64,000 bases of DNA, from NCBI RefSeq assembly GCF_032852305.1, contig NZ_CP136594.1:3165168-3229167 (forward strand), written 5' to 3'. The first letter of the stretch is position 1. Every line of letters starts with the position of its first letter. Of the stretch, positions 1 to 9,362 are shown in pieces. The stretch comes from Parasphingorhabdus sp. SCSIO 66989 (GTDB taxonomy: Bacteria; Pseudomonadota; Alphaproteobacteria; Sphingomonadales; Sphingomonadaceae). A model generated the notes under the pieces. It saw only the letters and a list, made by a program, of their open reading frames with translations. It had not been told where the DNA came from and searched no databases. The position numbers were made by a program, and so were the translations under genes.

Positions 1-401
1 GCGCGCTGCATCCGCTGACCCTTTCCACCGCGCCCTATCCCGGTTTTGCCACCGATATGCAGGCGCAGATGATGGCGATGCTGTGCCTTGCCGATGGCTC
101 GAGCGTGCTCACCGAAACCATCTTCGAGAACCGCTATATGCACGTGCCCGAACTCAACCGCATGGGCGCGCATATCGAGACCAAGGGCCGCACCGCAGTA
201 GTCCATGGCGTCAAGGAGATGACTGGCGCGCCGGTGATGGCGACCGATCTGCGCGCTTCCATGTCACTGGTGATTGCCGGACTGGCAGCGCAAGGCGAAA
301 CCCATGTCAACCGCCTCTACCATCTCGACCGCGGCTATGAGCGGCTTGAGGAGAAGCTGCAGGCGGTTGGTGCTGATGTAGAACGCGTTGGCGGGGACTA
401 A
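1..401 (+). CDS. murA: UDP-N-acetylglucosamine 1-carboxyvinyltransferase, C-terminal part (cut by window edge)
   Basis: This is the last 132 codons of MurA, the cytoplasmic enzyme that transfers enolpyruvate from PEP to UDP-GlcNAc in the first committed step of peptidoglycan synthesis. The reading frame is open from base 3, so the gene continues to the left. Visible family signatures are the PYPGF-TDMQAQ segment, the FENR-MH-ELNRMGA segment and the [14 protein letters not shown] segment. The end [20 protein letters not shown] is typical of a MurA C-terminus. About 290 N-terminal residues, including the catalytic Cys loop, lie outside the window. Identification is secure; nothing can be said about its start. 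Confidence 0.95.
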   Translation, partial: ALHPLTLSTAPYPGFATDMQAQMMAMLCLADGSSVLTETIFENRYMHVPELNRMGAHIETKGRTAVVHGVKEMTGAPVMATDLRASMSLVIAGLAAQGETHVNRLYHLDRGYERLEEKLQAVGADVERVGGD

Positions 402-593
402 GAGTAACCACCCGTAAACCCGCCGCCAACGGTTTACCGCAACAGACACTCATGCGGCCCATTTCTCCGTTGCGATTGGCGCTCGCGTTCATGCGCCAGA
501 AAGGGTAGCCTTAGCACTTCAGAGAAATGGCTCGCGACTGAAGCGTTTATGCACAGTCAGGGGCAGCAGCCGGAGTTCAAAAGGAGTAGACAC

Positions 594-1472
594 ATGCGTT
601 TGGTATATAGAAATTCTTGCGCCCTTTTACTGGCCGGTCTGTTGGCGGCGACGGCATCGTCGGGGCTTTCTGCCCAAGAGCAATATCCAACCGGTCAGGA
701 CGAGATGGTCGTCTATGGCACGGCGCCTGCCGACCTCACAGGTCTTGCCGAAGGACCCGAGATCAAGGGCATTATCTCCGCGCGCAGTGGCGAGAAAATG
801 CAGGTCACCGCCGAGGATGGCAGCAGCATGGTAGTGTTGCTCAGCGAAGCGACCAACATCCGTGCAAAGGGGGGCTTTCTCGGACTTGAACGCACATCGC
901 TGGGCGCTGATGCACTGCTGAATGGCCTGCCTGTCGAGATACGCACCGTTCAATGGAATGACAGCCTGGTGGCAAGCCGTGTTCGTTTCTCCAACACTAA
1001 TCTGAAAACCGCCAATATGATTCGCAGCGGCACGGCGCAGGGTTTTGCCGAACAGAGCGCCGCCACCGAGGCCTTGCGCGGACGTCTGGGTGATATTGAC
1101 AAGTATAACATCAAGCGTACCGCCAATGTGTATTTTGACAGCGGCAAGGCCAATCTGTCGCCCGCGGCGCGCGATGAGCTGTGCTATGTCGCGCGCGAGG
1201 CTGATGGTATTGATAACTCGCTGATGCTGGTTGTCGGCTACACCGATTCCACCGGCAGCCAGGAGGTCAATCAACGCCTCAGCGAAAAACGCGCCGGACG
1301 GGTGGTCAACTATCTGCAACAGGCATGCGGCTGGAAACCCTATCGCATGCTAACACCGACCGGCATGGCATCCGCCGACCCGCAGGCCGATAACAGCACC
1401 GCCGCAGGCAAGGCGCAGAATCGCCGCGTTTCGGTCAATGTGCTGGTCAGTAAAGGGCTGGACGGGCTGTAA
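594..1472 (+). CDS. OmpA-family outer membrane/periplasmic protein
   Basis: This is a 292-residue exported protein. The ATG at 594 is chosen because AAGGAG lies 7 bases upstream (581-586). An in-frame ATG at 549 would put a charged extension before the signal peptide. Residues about 1-28 form a Sec signal peptide ending near SGLSAQE. The middle (about 50-150) is a small beta-rich domain with no confident family. Residues about 180-290 are an OmpA-like peptidoglycan-binding domain with the pattern VYFDSGKANLSP, VVGYTDSTGS, NQRLSEKRAGRVVNYL and NRRVSVNV. The Asp and Arg expected to bind diaminopimelate are present (inference from family). It probably anchors the envelope to the wall. Confidence 0.85.
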   Translation: MRLVYRNSCALLLAGLLAATASSGLSAQEQYPTGQDEMVVYGTAPADLTGLAEGPEIKGIISARSGEKMQVTAEDGSSMVVLLSEATNIRAKGGFLGLERTSLGADALLNGLPVEIRTVQWNDSLVASRVRFSNTNLKTANMIRSGTAQGFAEQSAATEALRGRLGDIDKYNIKRTANVYFDSGKANLSPAARDELCYVAREADGIDNSLMLVVGYTDSTGSQEVNQRLSEKRAGRVVNYLQQACGWKPYRMLTPTGMASADPQADNSTAAGKAQNRRVSVNVLVSKGLDGL

Positions 1473-1487
1473 GCCAGCCAGAACCTC

Positions 1488-2996
1488 CTAAAGCCCGAGA
1501 GCATATTTGGCGATGTGGAAGATAACATTCTGCTCAATCGTGCCGCGGAACAGATAAGCCCGCGGGCCTTGCGCCTTGATCACCACATCCTCGCCGCCAT
1601 GGGTTTCGCTGCCCAGCGGCACCAACGCCTGCTGTTTATAGTCGAGCGCAGTGGTATCGGTTTCAGTAAGATCAGCGCGCAGCGCATCCGTCTTGGCACC
1701 CGGGCCATTGGCATAGCCCAAAGTGGTATAGGGCTTGCCATCTTCAGGCGTGGTATAGCGGCTTAGCGGTACCTGCCCCAATATAGGGTTATCGCGCGGC
1801 TGATAACCGGCGATGGTGAAGACATGGCTATGGTCTGCGGTCACCAGCACCAGTGTTTCGTCCATATTGACCGTCTCGAGCGCAGTCTTGATCGCGGCTT
1901 CAAACGCCTGGGTATCAATCAAGGCGCGTGCGGCATTGCCTGCATGATGCGCATGGTCGATACGCGCGCCTTCCACCATCAGGACAAAACCGCGTGGGTT
2001 TTTCGACAATTTCGTAATCGCCAGCGCCACCATCTCGGAGAGCGATGGCTCGCCCGCCTGGTCTGTATCGCTACCTAAGATGCGGTCGGCCTCATATTGC
2101 ATATGGCTGGTCTCAAACAAGCCGAGTATCGGGCCATCATCACCCGCATCTAGTGCCTTGAACCCGGCCATATCATAGACATAAAGGCCTTGAGGGTTCT
2201 TGCTCTGCCATTCCGCGACCAGATTGCGGCCATCCTCGCGGACGCCCGTATATTCAGGATATTCCGGATCGGCCATGCTGGTCGGCAGGAAGCTGGCGCG
2301 ACCACCGCCCATGGCCAGGTCCATCCCCCTGCCCTCGTCCCATTCAACCAACTGCAGCGCTATGTCTTTGCACGCGGTTGCATCTTCGGGCATCCGGCCA
2401 TCATTTTCCCAATCACGTGAAACACTATGGGCATAGGTGCTGGCCGGTGTCGCATGCGTGATGCGCGCGGTGGAGATAACCCCCGTATCGCGCCCGGCTT
2501 GCCTGGCGAGATCGAACAGCGACGGCACCGATTTGCCGACTCCGCTGGCGCAATCGCCGCGCTCCACTTCGGACGTCACACCAAGAGTGCCCGAGCGCGC
2601 CTTGACCCCGGAGACGATCGCGGTAGCGGTCGCCGCGCTGTCCGCCACCTGGAAATCATGGCTATAGGTCTTCACCATAGCGGCATAGGGCATGGCATCG
2701 CTGGGTGTGACGAAAGACGGGCCGTCACCCCCTTCAGCCTGCCCCATATAGATACGCCCGGCGGTGATGGTGCTGACCCCCATGCCATCGCCGATAAACA
2801 GAATCAGATTCTTCGCCTGATTGGTGTTGGGTACATGCTCAAGATGCTGGGCAAGCGCTGTCTCGCCAGCCTGATAATAGGCGTCATTGGCTGTGACGGT
2901 ATGTGTTGTCTCCTCAGTTTTCGTCCATCCTGTCGTGCTGACGGGCAGGGACAGAGCAGCAATGATAAGTGTCGCATGGCGAGTGGAAAAAGACAT
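1488..2996 (-). CDS. Alkaline phosphatase (PhoA family), secreted
   Basis: This is a 502-residue periplasmic phosphomonoesterase. A signal peptide (about 1-24) precedes the catalytic domain. Visible PhoA-type signatures are ILFIGDGMG (first metal-binding Asp), VADSAATATA with the nucleophilic Ser, EGARIDHAHHAGN, TADHSHVFTIAG and SETHGGEDV, which supply the zinc-binding Asp and His residues. Length matches the family. It converges with the OmpA-family gene, with 15 bases between their stops, so the two are separate transcripts. It probably scavenges phosphate; no PHO box was identified. Substrate range cannot be read from sequence. Confidence 0.92.
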   Translation of the reverse strand: MSFSTRHATLIIAALSLPVSTTGWTKTEETTHTVTANDAYYQAGETALAQHLEHVPNTNQAKNLILFIGDGMGVSTITAGRIYMGQAEGGDGPSFVTPSDAMPYAAMVKTYSHDFQVADSAATATAIVSGVKARSGTLGVTSEVERGDCASGVGKSVPSLFDLARQAGRDTGVISTARITHATPASTYAHSVSRDWENDGRMPEDATACKDIALQLVEWDEGRGMDLAMGGGRASFLPTSMADPEYPEYTGVREDGRNLVAEWQSKNPQGLYVYDMAGFKALDAGDDGPILGLFETSHMQYEADRILGSDTDQAGEPSLSEMVALAITKLSKNPRGFVLMVEGARIDHAHHAGNAARALIDTQAFEAAIKTALETVNMDETLVLVTADHSHVFTIAGYQPRDNPILGQVPLSRYTTPEDGKPYTTLGYANGPGAKTDALRADLTETDTTALDYKQQALVPLGSETHGGEDVVIKAQGPRAYLFRGTIEQNVIFHIAKYALGL

Positions 2997-3143
2997 CGAC
3001 GAGCTCCGATGCGGTTGTAAGTTCTCGATCTAACGCGCCGCTCTCCCATGTTCCCATGACAGCCGCAAGACGCCATCGCTGTTTTTACGTAAGCACTCGC
3101 TTCGACGCTTGACCTGTCATCGCGGAACAGTCAGCTTCGCCGC

Positions 3144-5831
3144 ATGACCGAAAATACCAACCGCATCACCCAAAATCCCGATATCCGCTATCTTGGCGAG
3201 GTGCTGGGCAATGTCATCCGCAGCTATGGCGGCGAAAAGCTCTTTCAGCAGACCGAAACCATCCGCTCGGCAAGTGTCGACCGCCACCGCAGGATCAGCG
3301 GCAGTGATGCGGTAGATACCGGGATTGATGCGCTTGATCTGGATGACACGCTCGCCTTTGTTCGCGGCTTTATGCTGTTCTCGTTGCTCGCCAATCTGGC
3401 CGAGGACCGGCAGGGCGTTACGCAGGAGCAGGGCGCGACTTTTGCCGAGGCGGTGGAACGGGTGCAGGCGGCAGGGGTCAGTGAAGATGCTATACTGGCA
3501 CTGCTTGATGAGGGACTGATTGTCCCGGTCCTGACCGCGCACCCGACCGAGGTGCGGCGCAAAAGCATTATTGATCATAAGAACCGTATCGCCGATCTGA
3601 TGAAGCTGCGCGATGCAGGCGTCGCGGAAACCGGCAGCGGCGACAGCGTCGAGGATGCGATTTACCGCCAGATCGCGCTGCTTTGGCAGACGCGGACATT
3701 GCGCCGTGACAAGCTGTTCGTCGCCGATGAGGTGGAAAACGCTCATGCCTATATGCGCGATGTGTTTCTGCCCGTATTGCCCGCGCTTTATGCCCGGTGG
3801 GAGCGGGTATTGGGCAAGCGCCCGCCCAGCTTCTTGCGGCTCGGCAGCTGGATTGGCGGCGACCGTGATGGCAACCCCTTTGTCGATGCGGCATCGCTGA
3901 AACTGGCGCTGTCGCGCGGCGCAGGCACGGTGATCAAGCGCTATCTTGACGATATTCATGATGTGGGGTCAGAACTCAGCATCTCGTCTGAATTGAGCCG
4001 GGTGCCAGAGCCGGTTCTGGCGCTGGCCGAAGCGAGTGGTGATGATGCGCCGAGCCGCTTTGACGAACCCTATCGCCGCGCGCTGACCGGCATTTATGCA
4101 AGGCTCGACGCAACCCATGCAGAGCTCACTGGAGACCCAAGCCATCGCCCGTCGTCTATTGAGGCCGAGCCCTATGCCACGCCGGAAGAGCTACGCGCCG
4201 ATCTGGTGACCATTGCCAAGGGACTGGCCGAAGGCGGTGATAGCCATTTCACCAGTTCGGGCGCTCTGGGCCGGATCATCCGCGCGATTGACACCTTTGG
4301 CTTCCATCTCGCCACACTCGATATGCGCCAGAACAGCGATGTGCATGAGCGGGTAGTCGCCGAGCTGCTGCGCCATGCCGGGGTCAGCCAGGATTATCTG
4401 GCGCTGGTCGAGGCCGATCGCATCGCGCTGCTACAGGCCGAGCTGGAGCATAACCGGCCACTGGCGCGTACTACGGAGGGTTTCAGCGAAGAGAGCATCA
4501 AGGAACTGGCGATCATTCAGGCCGCTGCGGACGCGCATGCGCGCTTTGGTCCGGCCTGCATTACCACCTATAATATTTCCAAGGCGGAAAGCGTTTCCGA
4601 TCTGCTGGAAGTCTATCTGCTGCTCAAAGAAGTCGGCCTGTATCACGCTGCCGATGGTCACGGGCCCGCGCGCGCCGCGATTATGGCCGTGCCGCTATTT
4701 GAGACCGTCGATGATCTCGACAATGCGCCCGACATTATGGCGCGCTTTTTCGCGCTGCCGCAGATGGGCGATATGGTCCGCGCACGCGGCGTGCAGGAAG
4801 TGATGATCGGCTATTCCGACAGCAACAAGGATGGCGGCTATCTCACCTCGACCTGGGGGCTCTATCAGGCAAGCAGCGCGCTGGCTGACGTGTTTGCCAC
4901 GGCTGGAGTTGGGATGCAGCTTTTCCATGGCCGTGGCGGCGCAGTCGGGCGAGGCGGCGGCTCGGCCTTTCAGGCGATCCAGGCCCAGCCCAAGGGCACG
5001 GTGCAGGGACGCATCCGCATCACCGAACAGGGCGAGGTGATCGCTGCCAAATATGGCACGATCGAAACCGCCGCGACCAATTTGGAAGCCATGGTCTCGG
5101 CGACATTGCTCACCAGCCTGGCGCCGCAGGAACGGCCCGAACAGGACCGCCAGCACTATGCCGCCGCTATGCGCACGCTGTCCGACGCGGCATTCCATGC
5201 CTATCGCGGGCTGGTTTATGAGACAGATGGTTTCACCAGCTTCTTCCGCCAGATGACGCCGATTGCCGAGATTGCGACGCTGAAAATCGGCTCGCGCCCG
5301 TCCAGCCGCAGCAAGAGCCCGGCGATTGAGGATTTGCGCGCCATCCCCTGGGTGTTCAGCTGGGCGCAGGCGCGGGTGATGCTGCCGGGCTGGTATGGCG
5401 TCGGCCATGCGCTGGCGGCGTTTGAGGACACAGCGCTGCTGAAAGATATGGCGCAAAGCTGGCCGTTTTTCCGCGCCTCTTTGGGCAATATGGAGATGGT
5501 GCTGGCCAAATCGAATATGGATATCGCCGCGCTCTATGCCGAGATGGTCGAGGACGCCGATCTGCGCACCACAATCTTCCCGCGCATCCGCGATGGCTGG
5601 CAACGCACGCATGAAAGCCTGTTGGACATAACCGGCCAGTCGCGCCTGCTGGAAAAGACCCCCGCACTCGACACCTCCATCCAGCTGCGCCTGCCTTATA
5701 TTGAACCGCTCAACCTGTTGCAGATTGAGTTGATCAAGCGGCATCGCGCGGGGGAAAGCGATGCGCGGATTTCCGAGGGGATACAGCTGACGATCAACGC
5801 TATCGCGACGGCGCTCAGGAATAGCGGGTGA
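3144..5831 (+). CDS. ppc: Phosphoenolpyruvate carboxylase
   Basis: This is an 895-residue cytoplasmic enzyme that carboxylates PEP to oxaloacetate to refill the TCA cycle. Bacterial PEPC signatures run in the expected order: VLTAHPTEVRRK with the catalytic His, SWIGGDRDGNP, GYSDSNKDGGYLTS, and the mobile loop FHGRGG-VGRGGG. The C-terminus RNSG matches the usual R/Q-NTG allosteric end with one conservative change. Length is normal. It starts 147 bases from the divergent phosphatase gene and stands alone. Downstream lies a palindromic repeat (5845-5994) rather than another gene. Confidence 0.97.
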   Translation: MTENTNRITQNPDIRYLGEVLGNVIRSYGGEKLFQQTETIRSASVDRHRRISGSDAVDTGIDALDLDDTLAFVRGFMLFSLLANLAEDRQGVTQEQGATFAEAVERVQAAGVSEDAILALLDEGLIVPVLTAHPTEVRRKSIIDHKNRIADLMKLRDAGVAETGSGDSVEDAIYRQIALLWQTRTLRRDKLFVADEVENAHAYMRDVFLPVLPALYARWERVLGKRPPSFLRLGSWIGGDRDGNPFVDAASLKLALSRGAGTVIKRYLDDIHDVGSELSISSELSRVPEPVLALAEASGDDAPSRFDEPYRRALTGIYARLDATHAELTGDPSHRPSSIEAEPYATPEELRADLVTIAKGLAEGGDSHFTSSGALGRIIRAIDTFGFHLATLDMRQNSDVHERVVAELLRHAGVSQDYLALVEADRIALLQAELEHNRPLARTTEGFSEESIKELAIIQAAADAHARFGPACITTYNISKAESVSDLLEVYLLLKEVGLYHAADGHGPARAAIMAVPLFETVDDLDNAPDIMARFFALPQMGDMVRARGVQEVMIGYSDSNKDGGYLTSTWGLYQASSALADVFATAGVGMQLFHGRGGAVGRGGGSAFQAIQAQPKGTVQGRIRITEQGEVIAAKYGTIETAATNLEAMVSATLLTSLAPQERPEQDRQHYAAAMRTLSDAAFHAYRGLVYETDGFTSFFRQMTPIAEIATLKIGSRPSSRSKSPAIEDLRAIPWVFSWAQARVMLPGWYGVGHALAAFEDTALLKDMAQSWPFFRASLGNMEMVLAKSNMDIAALYAEMVEDADLRTTIFPRIRDGWQRTHESLLDITGQSRLLEKTPALDTSIQLRLPYIEPLNLLQIELIKRHRAGESDARISEGIQLTINAIATALRNSG

Positions 5832-5844
5832 AGTCAAAATCTCA

Positions 5845-5994
5845 GTCGGCCCCGCGCAGGCGGGGCTAGGGCTTTGACTCGCGCAAAGACGCAAAGGCGC
5901 GAAAGGATTGCATCAAGCACAAGTCCTTCTTTGCGGCTTAGCGCCTTTGCGTGAGAATAAAGGATAGCCTTGGCCCCGCCTGCGCGCGGCCGAC
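5845..5994. repeat. Nested inverted repeat with octameric NCRCNRAG arms
   Basis: Outer arms 5845-5866 and 5973-5994 are inverted copies that match at 21 of 22 positions (GC-rich, GCGCAGGCGGGGC core). Inside them, 5878-5907 and 5923-5954 are a second, imperfect inverted pair. Each inner arm reads as three 8-mers: GCGCAAAG, ACGCAAAG, GCGCGAAAG on the left, and ACGCAAAG, GCGCTAAG, CCGCAAAG on the reverse strand of the right. It fills the whole ppc/flavoprotein intergenic space, where it may also act as a bidirectional transcription stop. The same octamer design recurs at 32615-32685 and 34988-35187. Confidence 0.85.
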
Positions 5995-6017
5995 GATAGG
6001 ACGGACAGAAATAGAAC

Positions 6018-7208
6018 CTAAACCACCTGCCCCGCCGCCCAACCGCTGGACCAGGCCCATTGGAAGTTATAGCCGCCGAGCCAGCCGGTGACATCGACGC
6101 CCTCGCCGATAAAATACAGACTAGACACTTTCTTTGCTTCCATGGTTTTGGAGGAGAGTTCCGCCGTGCTGACGCCGCCGGCGGTGACTTCGGCTTTGGC
6201 ATAGCCTTCGCTGCCATTGGGGACAAAGCGCCAGTCGCTCAGCTGCCGCTGCCAGTCGCGCAATTGCGCGTCCTTGCATTCGCCCAAAGGCGCGGTGCGT
6301 TCCGACAGACGACCGCATAAGGCATCGGATAGCCGCTGCGGCAGATGTTGCCCCAACAGGCCGGGCAAATGCTGGCGCGGATGTTCTTGCTTGGCGCTGA
6401 TCAGCCAATCCTCGGCACTATCGGGCAGAAAATCGATCTGCACCGCATCGCCCTTGCGCCAATAGGAGGAGATTTGCAGGATCGCCGGGCCGGAAAGACC
6501 CTTATGGGTGAACAAAGCCGCCTCGCGAAAAGCCGTCTTGCCGCATCGCGCGATCACAGGCGCGGACACGCCCGATAGTTCGCGGAACAACACATCCTCA
6601 CCGCCGAGCGTCAGCGGCACCAGCGCCGGGCGCGGTTCGACGACTTTCAGGCCGAATTGCCGCGCCACATCATAGGCAAAGCCGGTGGCTCCCATTTTGG
6701 GAATACTCGGCCCGCCAGTGGCGATCACCAGCGAGGCGGCGGTCACGGTTGTATCGCCATAATCGACGGTGAAGCGCCCATCACTATGGCGAATATCGCG
6801 GATCGCGGCCCCAAGGCTGAGTGTCACCCGGTCATCGGGGCATTCATCCATAAGCATCGCGACAATCTGCTTCGCCGAGCCATCGCAGAACAATTGCCCC
6901 AGTGTTTTCTCATGCCAGGCAATGCCATGCCTATCGACCATGGCGATAAAGTCATGCTGGTCATAGCGGCTGAGCGCCGACTTCATAAAATGCCGATTGG
7001 CCGAAAGAAAGCGCTCCGGTATGGCCTGCAAATTGGTAAAATTGCATCGCCCGCCGCCGGAGATCAGGATTTTCTTCCCCGGCTTGTCAGCATGGTCGAT
7101 CAGCAAAACCGAGCGCCCGCGCTGCCCGGCGACAGCGGCGCACATAAGACCCGCGCCACCGGCTCCGATGATGATGGTGTCATATTGGGAAATATGGGCA
7201 GTCATCAC
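6018..7208 (-). CDS. NAD(P)/FAD-dependent oxidoreductase, HI0933/YhiN family
   Basis: This is a 396-residue flavoprotein. The N-terminal Rossmann motif is IIIGAGGAGLMCA (about residues 11-23), followed by GRGSVLL-type FAD-ribose contacts and KILISGGGRCNFTN, the hallmark of the HI0933-like (BaiN/YhiN) family. The C-terminal VTAGGVS and GVTGWLGGYNFQWAWSSG-like end closes the FAD site. The family is widespread. A related protein reduces bile-acid intermediates in gut bacteria, but the physiological role in Proteobacteria is not established. It stands alone between a palindromic element and a small membrane-protein gene. The product class is secure; the substrate is unknown. Confidence 0.9.
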   Translation of the reverse strand: MMTAHISQYDTIIIGAGGAGLMCAAVAGQRGRSVLLIDHADKPGKKILISGGGRCNFTNLQAIPERFLSANRHFMKSALSRYDQHDFIAMVDRHGIAWHEKTLGQLFCDGSAKQIVAMLMDECPDDRVTLSLGAAIRDIRHSDGRFTVDYGDTTVTAASLVIATGGPSIPKMGATGFAYDVARQFGLKVVEPRPALVPLTLGGEDVLFRELSGVSAPVIARCGKTAFREAALFTHKGLSGPAILQISSYWRKGDAVQIDFLPDSAEDWLISAKQEHPRQHLPGLLGQHLPQRLSDALCGRLSERTAPLGECKDAQLRDWQRQLSDWRFVPNGSEGYAKAEVTAGGVSTAELSSKTMEAKKVSSLYFIGEGVDVTGWLGGYNFQWAWSSGWAAGQVV

Positions 7209-7272
7209 CGCGCCCTAGCGGGGATTGGCGCGAGGAGCCAGAGAGGTGTTGTCAGCGATTGCTCAGAAATGC

Positions 7273-7677
7273 TTATCCTCGAGCAATCCGGAAATGATCC
7301 TGCATCTCCTGCGACCGGAACAGGAAAATCGTCAGCACAATGTACATCACGATTTCGCGGCCATAGGCAGAATAGCGCCCGTCATTGGTCATCATGTCGA
7401 ATGTCTGGATGGTGCACATCATCGCCAGCATGCCGAAGATCACAGCCATCGCGACCGGGGTTCCCGACCAGCGGGTGAGATAGCCGATAAGATAGACCGC
7501 GCCAGACGCAAAAATGATGATGAAATGCACCAGCTGGGTAGCGGGCAGGAAGTCAGGATTTTTGAGGTCGAGCAGAACAATTCCGGCGTATTCCAGCAGG
7601 CCGAGAAGGCCCCAGCCCAGCATGAACAAGGCACAAAGCAGGATAAAATACCGCATGGCCGTTGCGAAAAGCGCCAT
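7273..7677 (-). CDS. Small four-helix membrane protein, unknown function
   Basis: This is a 134-residue protein that is almost entirely hydrophobic, with about four membrane segments (near 5-28, 45-67, 72-95 and 108-126) and no motif I recognise. The start at 7677 is preceded by GGAG about nine bases upstream, better than the in-frame codon further out. It is divergent from the TetR gene across a 101-base region that contains several dyads, so it is probably a target of that regulator together with the SDR gene. A role in an envelope or solvent-stress response is only a guess from that layout. Confidence 0.7.
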   Translation of the reverse strand: MALFATAMRYFILLCALFMLGWGLLGLLEYAGIVLLDLKNPDFLPATQLVHFIIIFASGAVYLIGYLTRWSGTPVAMAVIFGMLAMMCTIQTFDMMTNDGRYSAYGREIVMYIVLTIFLFRSQEMQDHFRIARG

Positions 7678-7778
7678 ATCGAATCTCCAAAAATAGAATC
7701 TATGTTCTAATTGTTGACAGGACTCACTCGCTCTGTCAATAAACCGAATATACATTCTATTATTCGAGATTGATCACA
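7678..7778. promoter_or_regulatory. Divergent promoter region with dyads, putative TetR operator
   Basis: Between the divergent membrane-protein and TetR genes I see a perfect 7-bp inverted repeat TTGACAG-N12-CTGTCAA (7714-7739), whose left half is also a consensus -35 box. A TAGAA-N6-TTCTA dyad lies at about 7694-7709, and a GAAT-N4-ATTC dyad overlaps the TetR side. Such overlapping dyads are what an autoregulating TetR repressor would bind. Which dyad is the operator cannot be decided from one sequence. Confidence 0.5.
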
Positions 7779-8456
7779 ATGAATGACACACCCTGGCAAT
7801 CGGAAGTGCACTGGCGCCGCGAGGGGCAGCAGGACCGTGCGCACAAGACCCAGAATCGTGTTCTCGATGCGGCCGAAATCCTGTTTTTTGAGCAAGGCTA
7901 TGATGCGACCTCGGTGCAGCATGTCGCTAAACAGGCGCAATGCTCGATCGGCTCGGTCTATCATCACTTCAAGGACAAAAAGGCGATTGCCTTTGCGCTG
8001 TTCGACCGGATGACCCGCGAATTTGAGCTGACTATGCGCGAAGTGATGGAGCCTGCACGATGGGAGGGCGCGGGGATCGCAGACATATTGCGGGAATTTA
8101 TCGAATTCGCGATCCTCAACAACAAGGCCCGCCCCGGCTTCAAAAGCGCTGCGCTGGAAGCGGTGCGGCTTGATCCATCACTGGGCGATCATTTCCCGCA
8201 GATGCAGCGCAAAGCGAACAAGCAGCTCAAGGCACTGCTGCTGGCGCGGCGACAGGAGGTCGGCCATCCCGATCCGGCCTATGCCTGTGGCTATGTGCTC
8301 GACCTGCTGATCGCATTGATGCGCGCACGGTTCGATCCGCATGTGCAAAAGTCCCAGCTATCCCGGCTTTCAAACGCAAAATTCACCGAGCAGGCGCTGT
8401 CGCTTGCCTGCGCGTTCCTTCAGCTCGACAAACAGGAAACAGCCAATCATGTCTGA
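7779..8456 (+). CDS. TetR/AcrR-family transcriptional regulator
   Basis: This is a 225-residue one-component repressor. The N-terminal helix-turn-helix covers about residues 25-70 (RVLDAAEILFFEQGYDATSV, then CSIGSVYHHFKDK with the recognition helix ending YHHF). The remaining ~150 residues form a variable ligand-binding domain with no hint of ligand. Two in-frame ATGs exist at 7770 and 7779; neither has a strong ribosome site. Its last codons overlap the start of the SDR gene by 8 bases, so the two are translationally coupled. It likely represses itself, the SDR and perhaps the divergent membrane protein. Confidence 0.88.
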   Translation: MNDTPWQSEVHWRREGQQDRAHKTQNRVLDAAEILFFEQGYDATSVQHVAKQAQCSIGSVYHHFKDKKAIAFALFDRMTREFELTMREVMEPARWEGAGIADILREFIEFAILNNKARPGFKSAALEAVRLDPSLGDHFPQMQRKANKQLKALLLARRQEVGHPDPAYACGYVLDLLIALMRARFDPHVQKSQLSRLSNAKFTEQALSLACAFLQLDKQETANHV

Positions 8457-9330
8457 AACAAAGATCGCCATCGTCACCGGGGCCAATAATGGCATCGGAT
8501 TTGAAACCGCTATCGGCATGGCCAAAGCGGGATATCATACCGTGCTCGCCTGCCGCAGCGAGGCCAAGGGCAAGGCCGCCATGGCCGAGATGCAAAAGCG
8601 TGTGCCCGGCGGCGAATTTGCGCTGTTGCTGCTTGATCTCAGCGATTTTGAGTCCGTGCGGCATTTTGCCACTGCGTTCCGCCAACACTATGACCGTCTG
8701 GATGTGCTGATCAACAATGCCGGGGTGCTGGATTATTCCGGCCGCAAAGCCAGCAACGGCTATGAACTGCAACTTATGACCAACCATCTCGGACATATGC
8801 TGCTGACGTCATTGCTGCTCGACAGGATGCCGGACGCACCAGAATCGCGGATCGTATCGTTGAGCAGCGTAGCGCATAGAGGCGCCAGGATTCACTTTGA
8901 CGATATCCATTGTGAAAATACCGAAGGCGTCGCCGCCTATAGCCAGTCAAAACTGGCCTGCCTGCTGTTCGGAGATGAACTCAATCGACGGTTGCAGGCG
9001 GCGGGCAGACAAGTCCTTTCGCTCTCGGTGCACCCCGGTGGTTCGGATAGCGGCCTCTTCGATGATATGTCGCGGCTACAATATTACACCATGAAGATAC
9101 TCGCCCCCTTCATCATCCATAACAATGCCTCCGCAGCGAAACCGTCACTCCACGCCGCATTATCTCCCGACGCAAAGGGCGGCGATTTTTATGGGCCCCA
9201 AGGCTTCAAGGAATTACGCGGCAAAGCGGGGAAAGCCGTGCGTGATGCCTCTGCCCAAGACCCGGCGGTCGCGAACAGGCTATGGGAGGTCTCGGAAAAG
9301 CTTATTGGTGAGCCATTTCGGTTAGGGTGA
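8449..9330 (+). CDS. Short-chain dehydrogenase/reductase (SDR)
   Basis: This is a 293-residue NAD(P)-dependent oxidoreductase. The ATG at 8449 is the best start: it overlaps the TetR stop (ATGTCTGA) and has AGGAA upstream. The cofactor motif TGANNGIG sits at residues 10-17, NNAG at 89-92, the catalytic Asn near 112, Ser at 139/140, and YSQSK (Tyr164, Lys168) completes the tetrad. It resembles the retinol dehydrogenase/WWOX-like branch of classical SDRs. Coupling to a TetR gene suggests induction by its substrate, perhaps a hydrophobic alcohol or ketone (inference). Confidence 0.88.
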   Translation: MSETKIAIVTGANNGIGFETAIGMAKAGYHTVLACRSEAKGKAAMAEMQKRVPGGEFALLLLDLSDFESVRHFATAFRQHYDRLDVLINNAGVLDYSGRKASNGYELQLMTNHLGHMLLTSLLLDRMPDAPESRIVSLSSVAHRGARIHFDDIHCENTEGVAAYSQSKLACLLFGDELNRRLQAAGRQVLSLSVHPGGSDSGLFDDMSRLQYYTMKILAPFIIHNNASAAKPSLHAALSPDAKGGDFYGPQGFKELRGKAGKAVRDASAQDPAVANRLWEVSEKLIGEPFRLG

Positions 9331-9362
9331 TGCGGCGATGAAAGCCCTATCCACCCACGTTT

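Noticed and set aside
3117..5894. Long open frames antisense to ppc (up to about 400 codons)
   Set aside because: They lie opposite a highly conserved enzyme, lack ribosome sites and encode Arg/Ala/Gln-rich low-complexity sequence; a normal effect of GC-rich codon bias.
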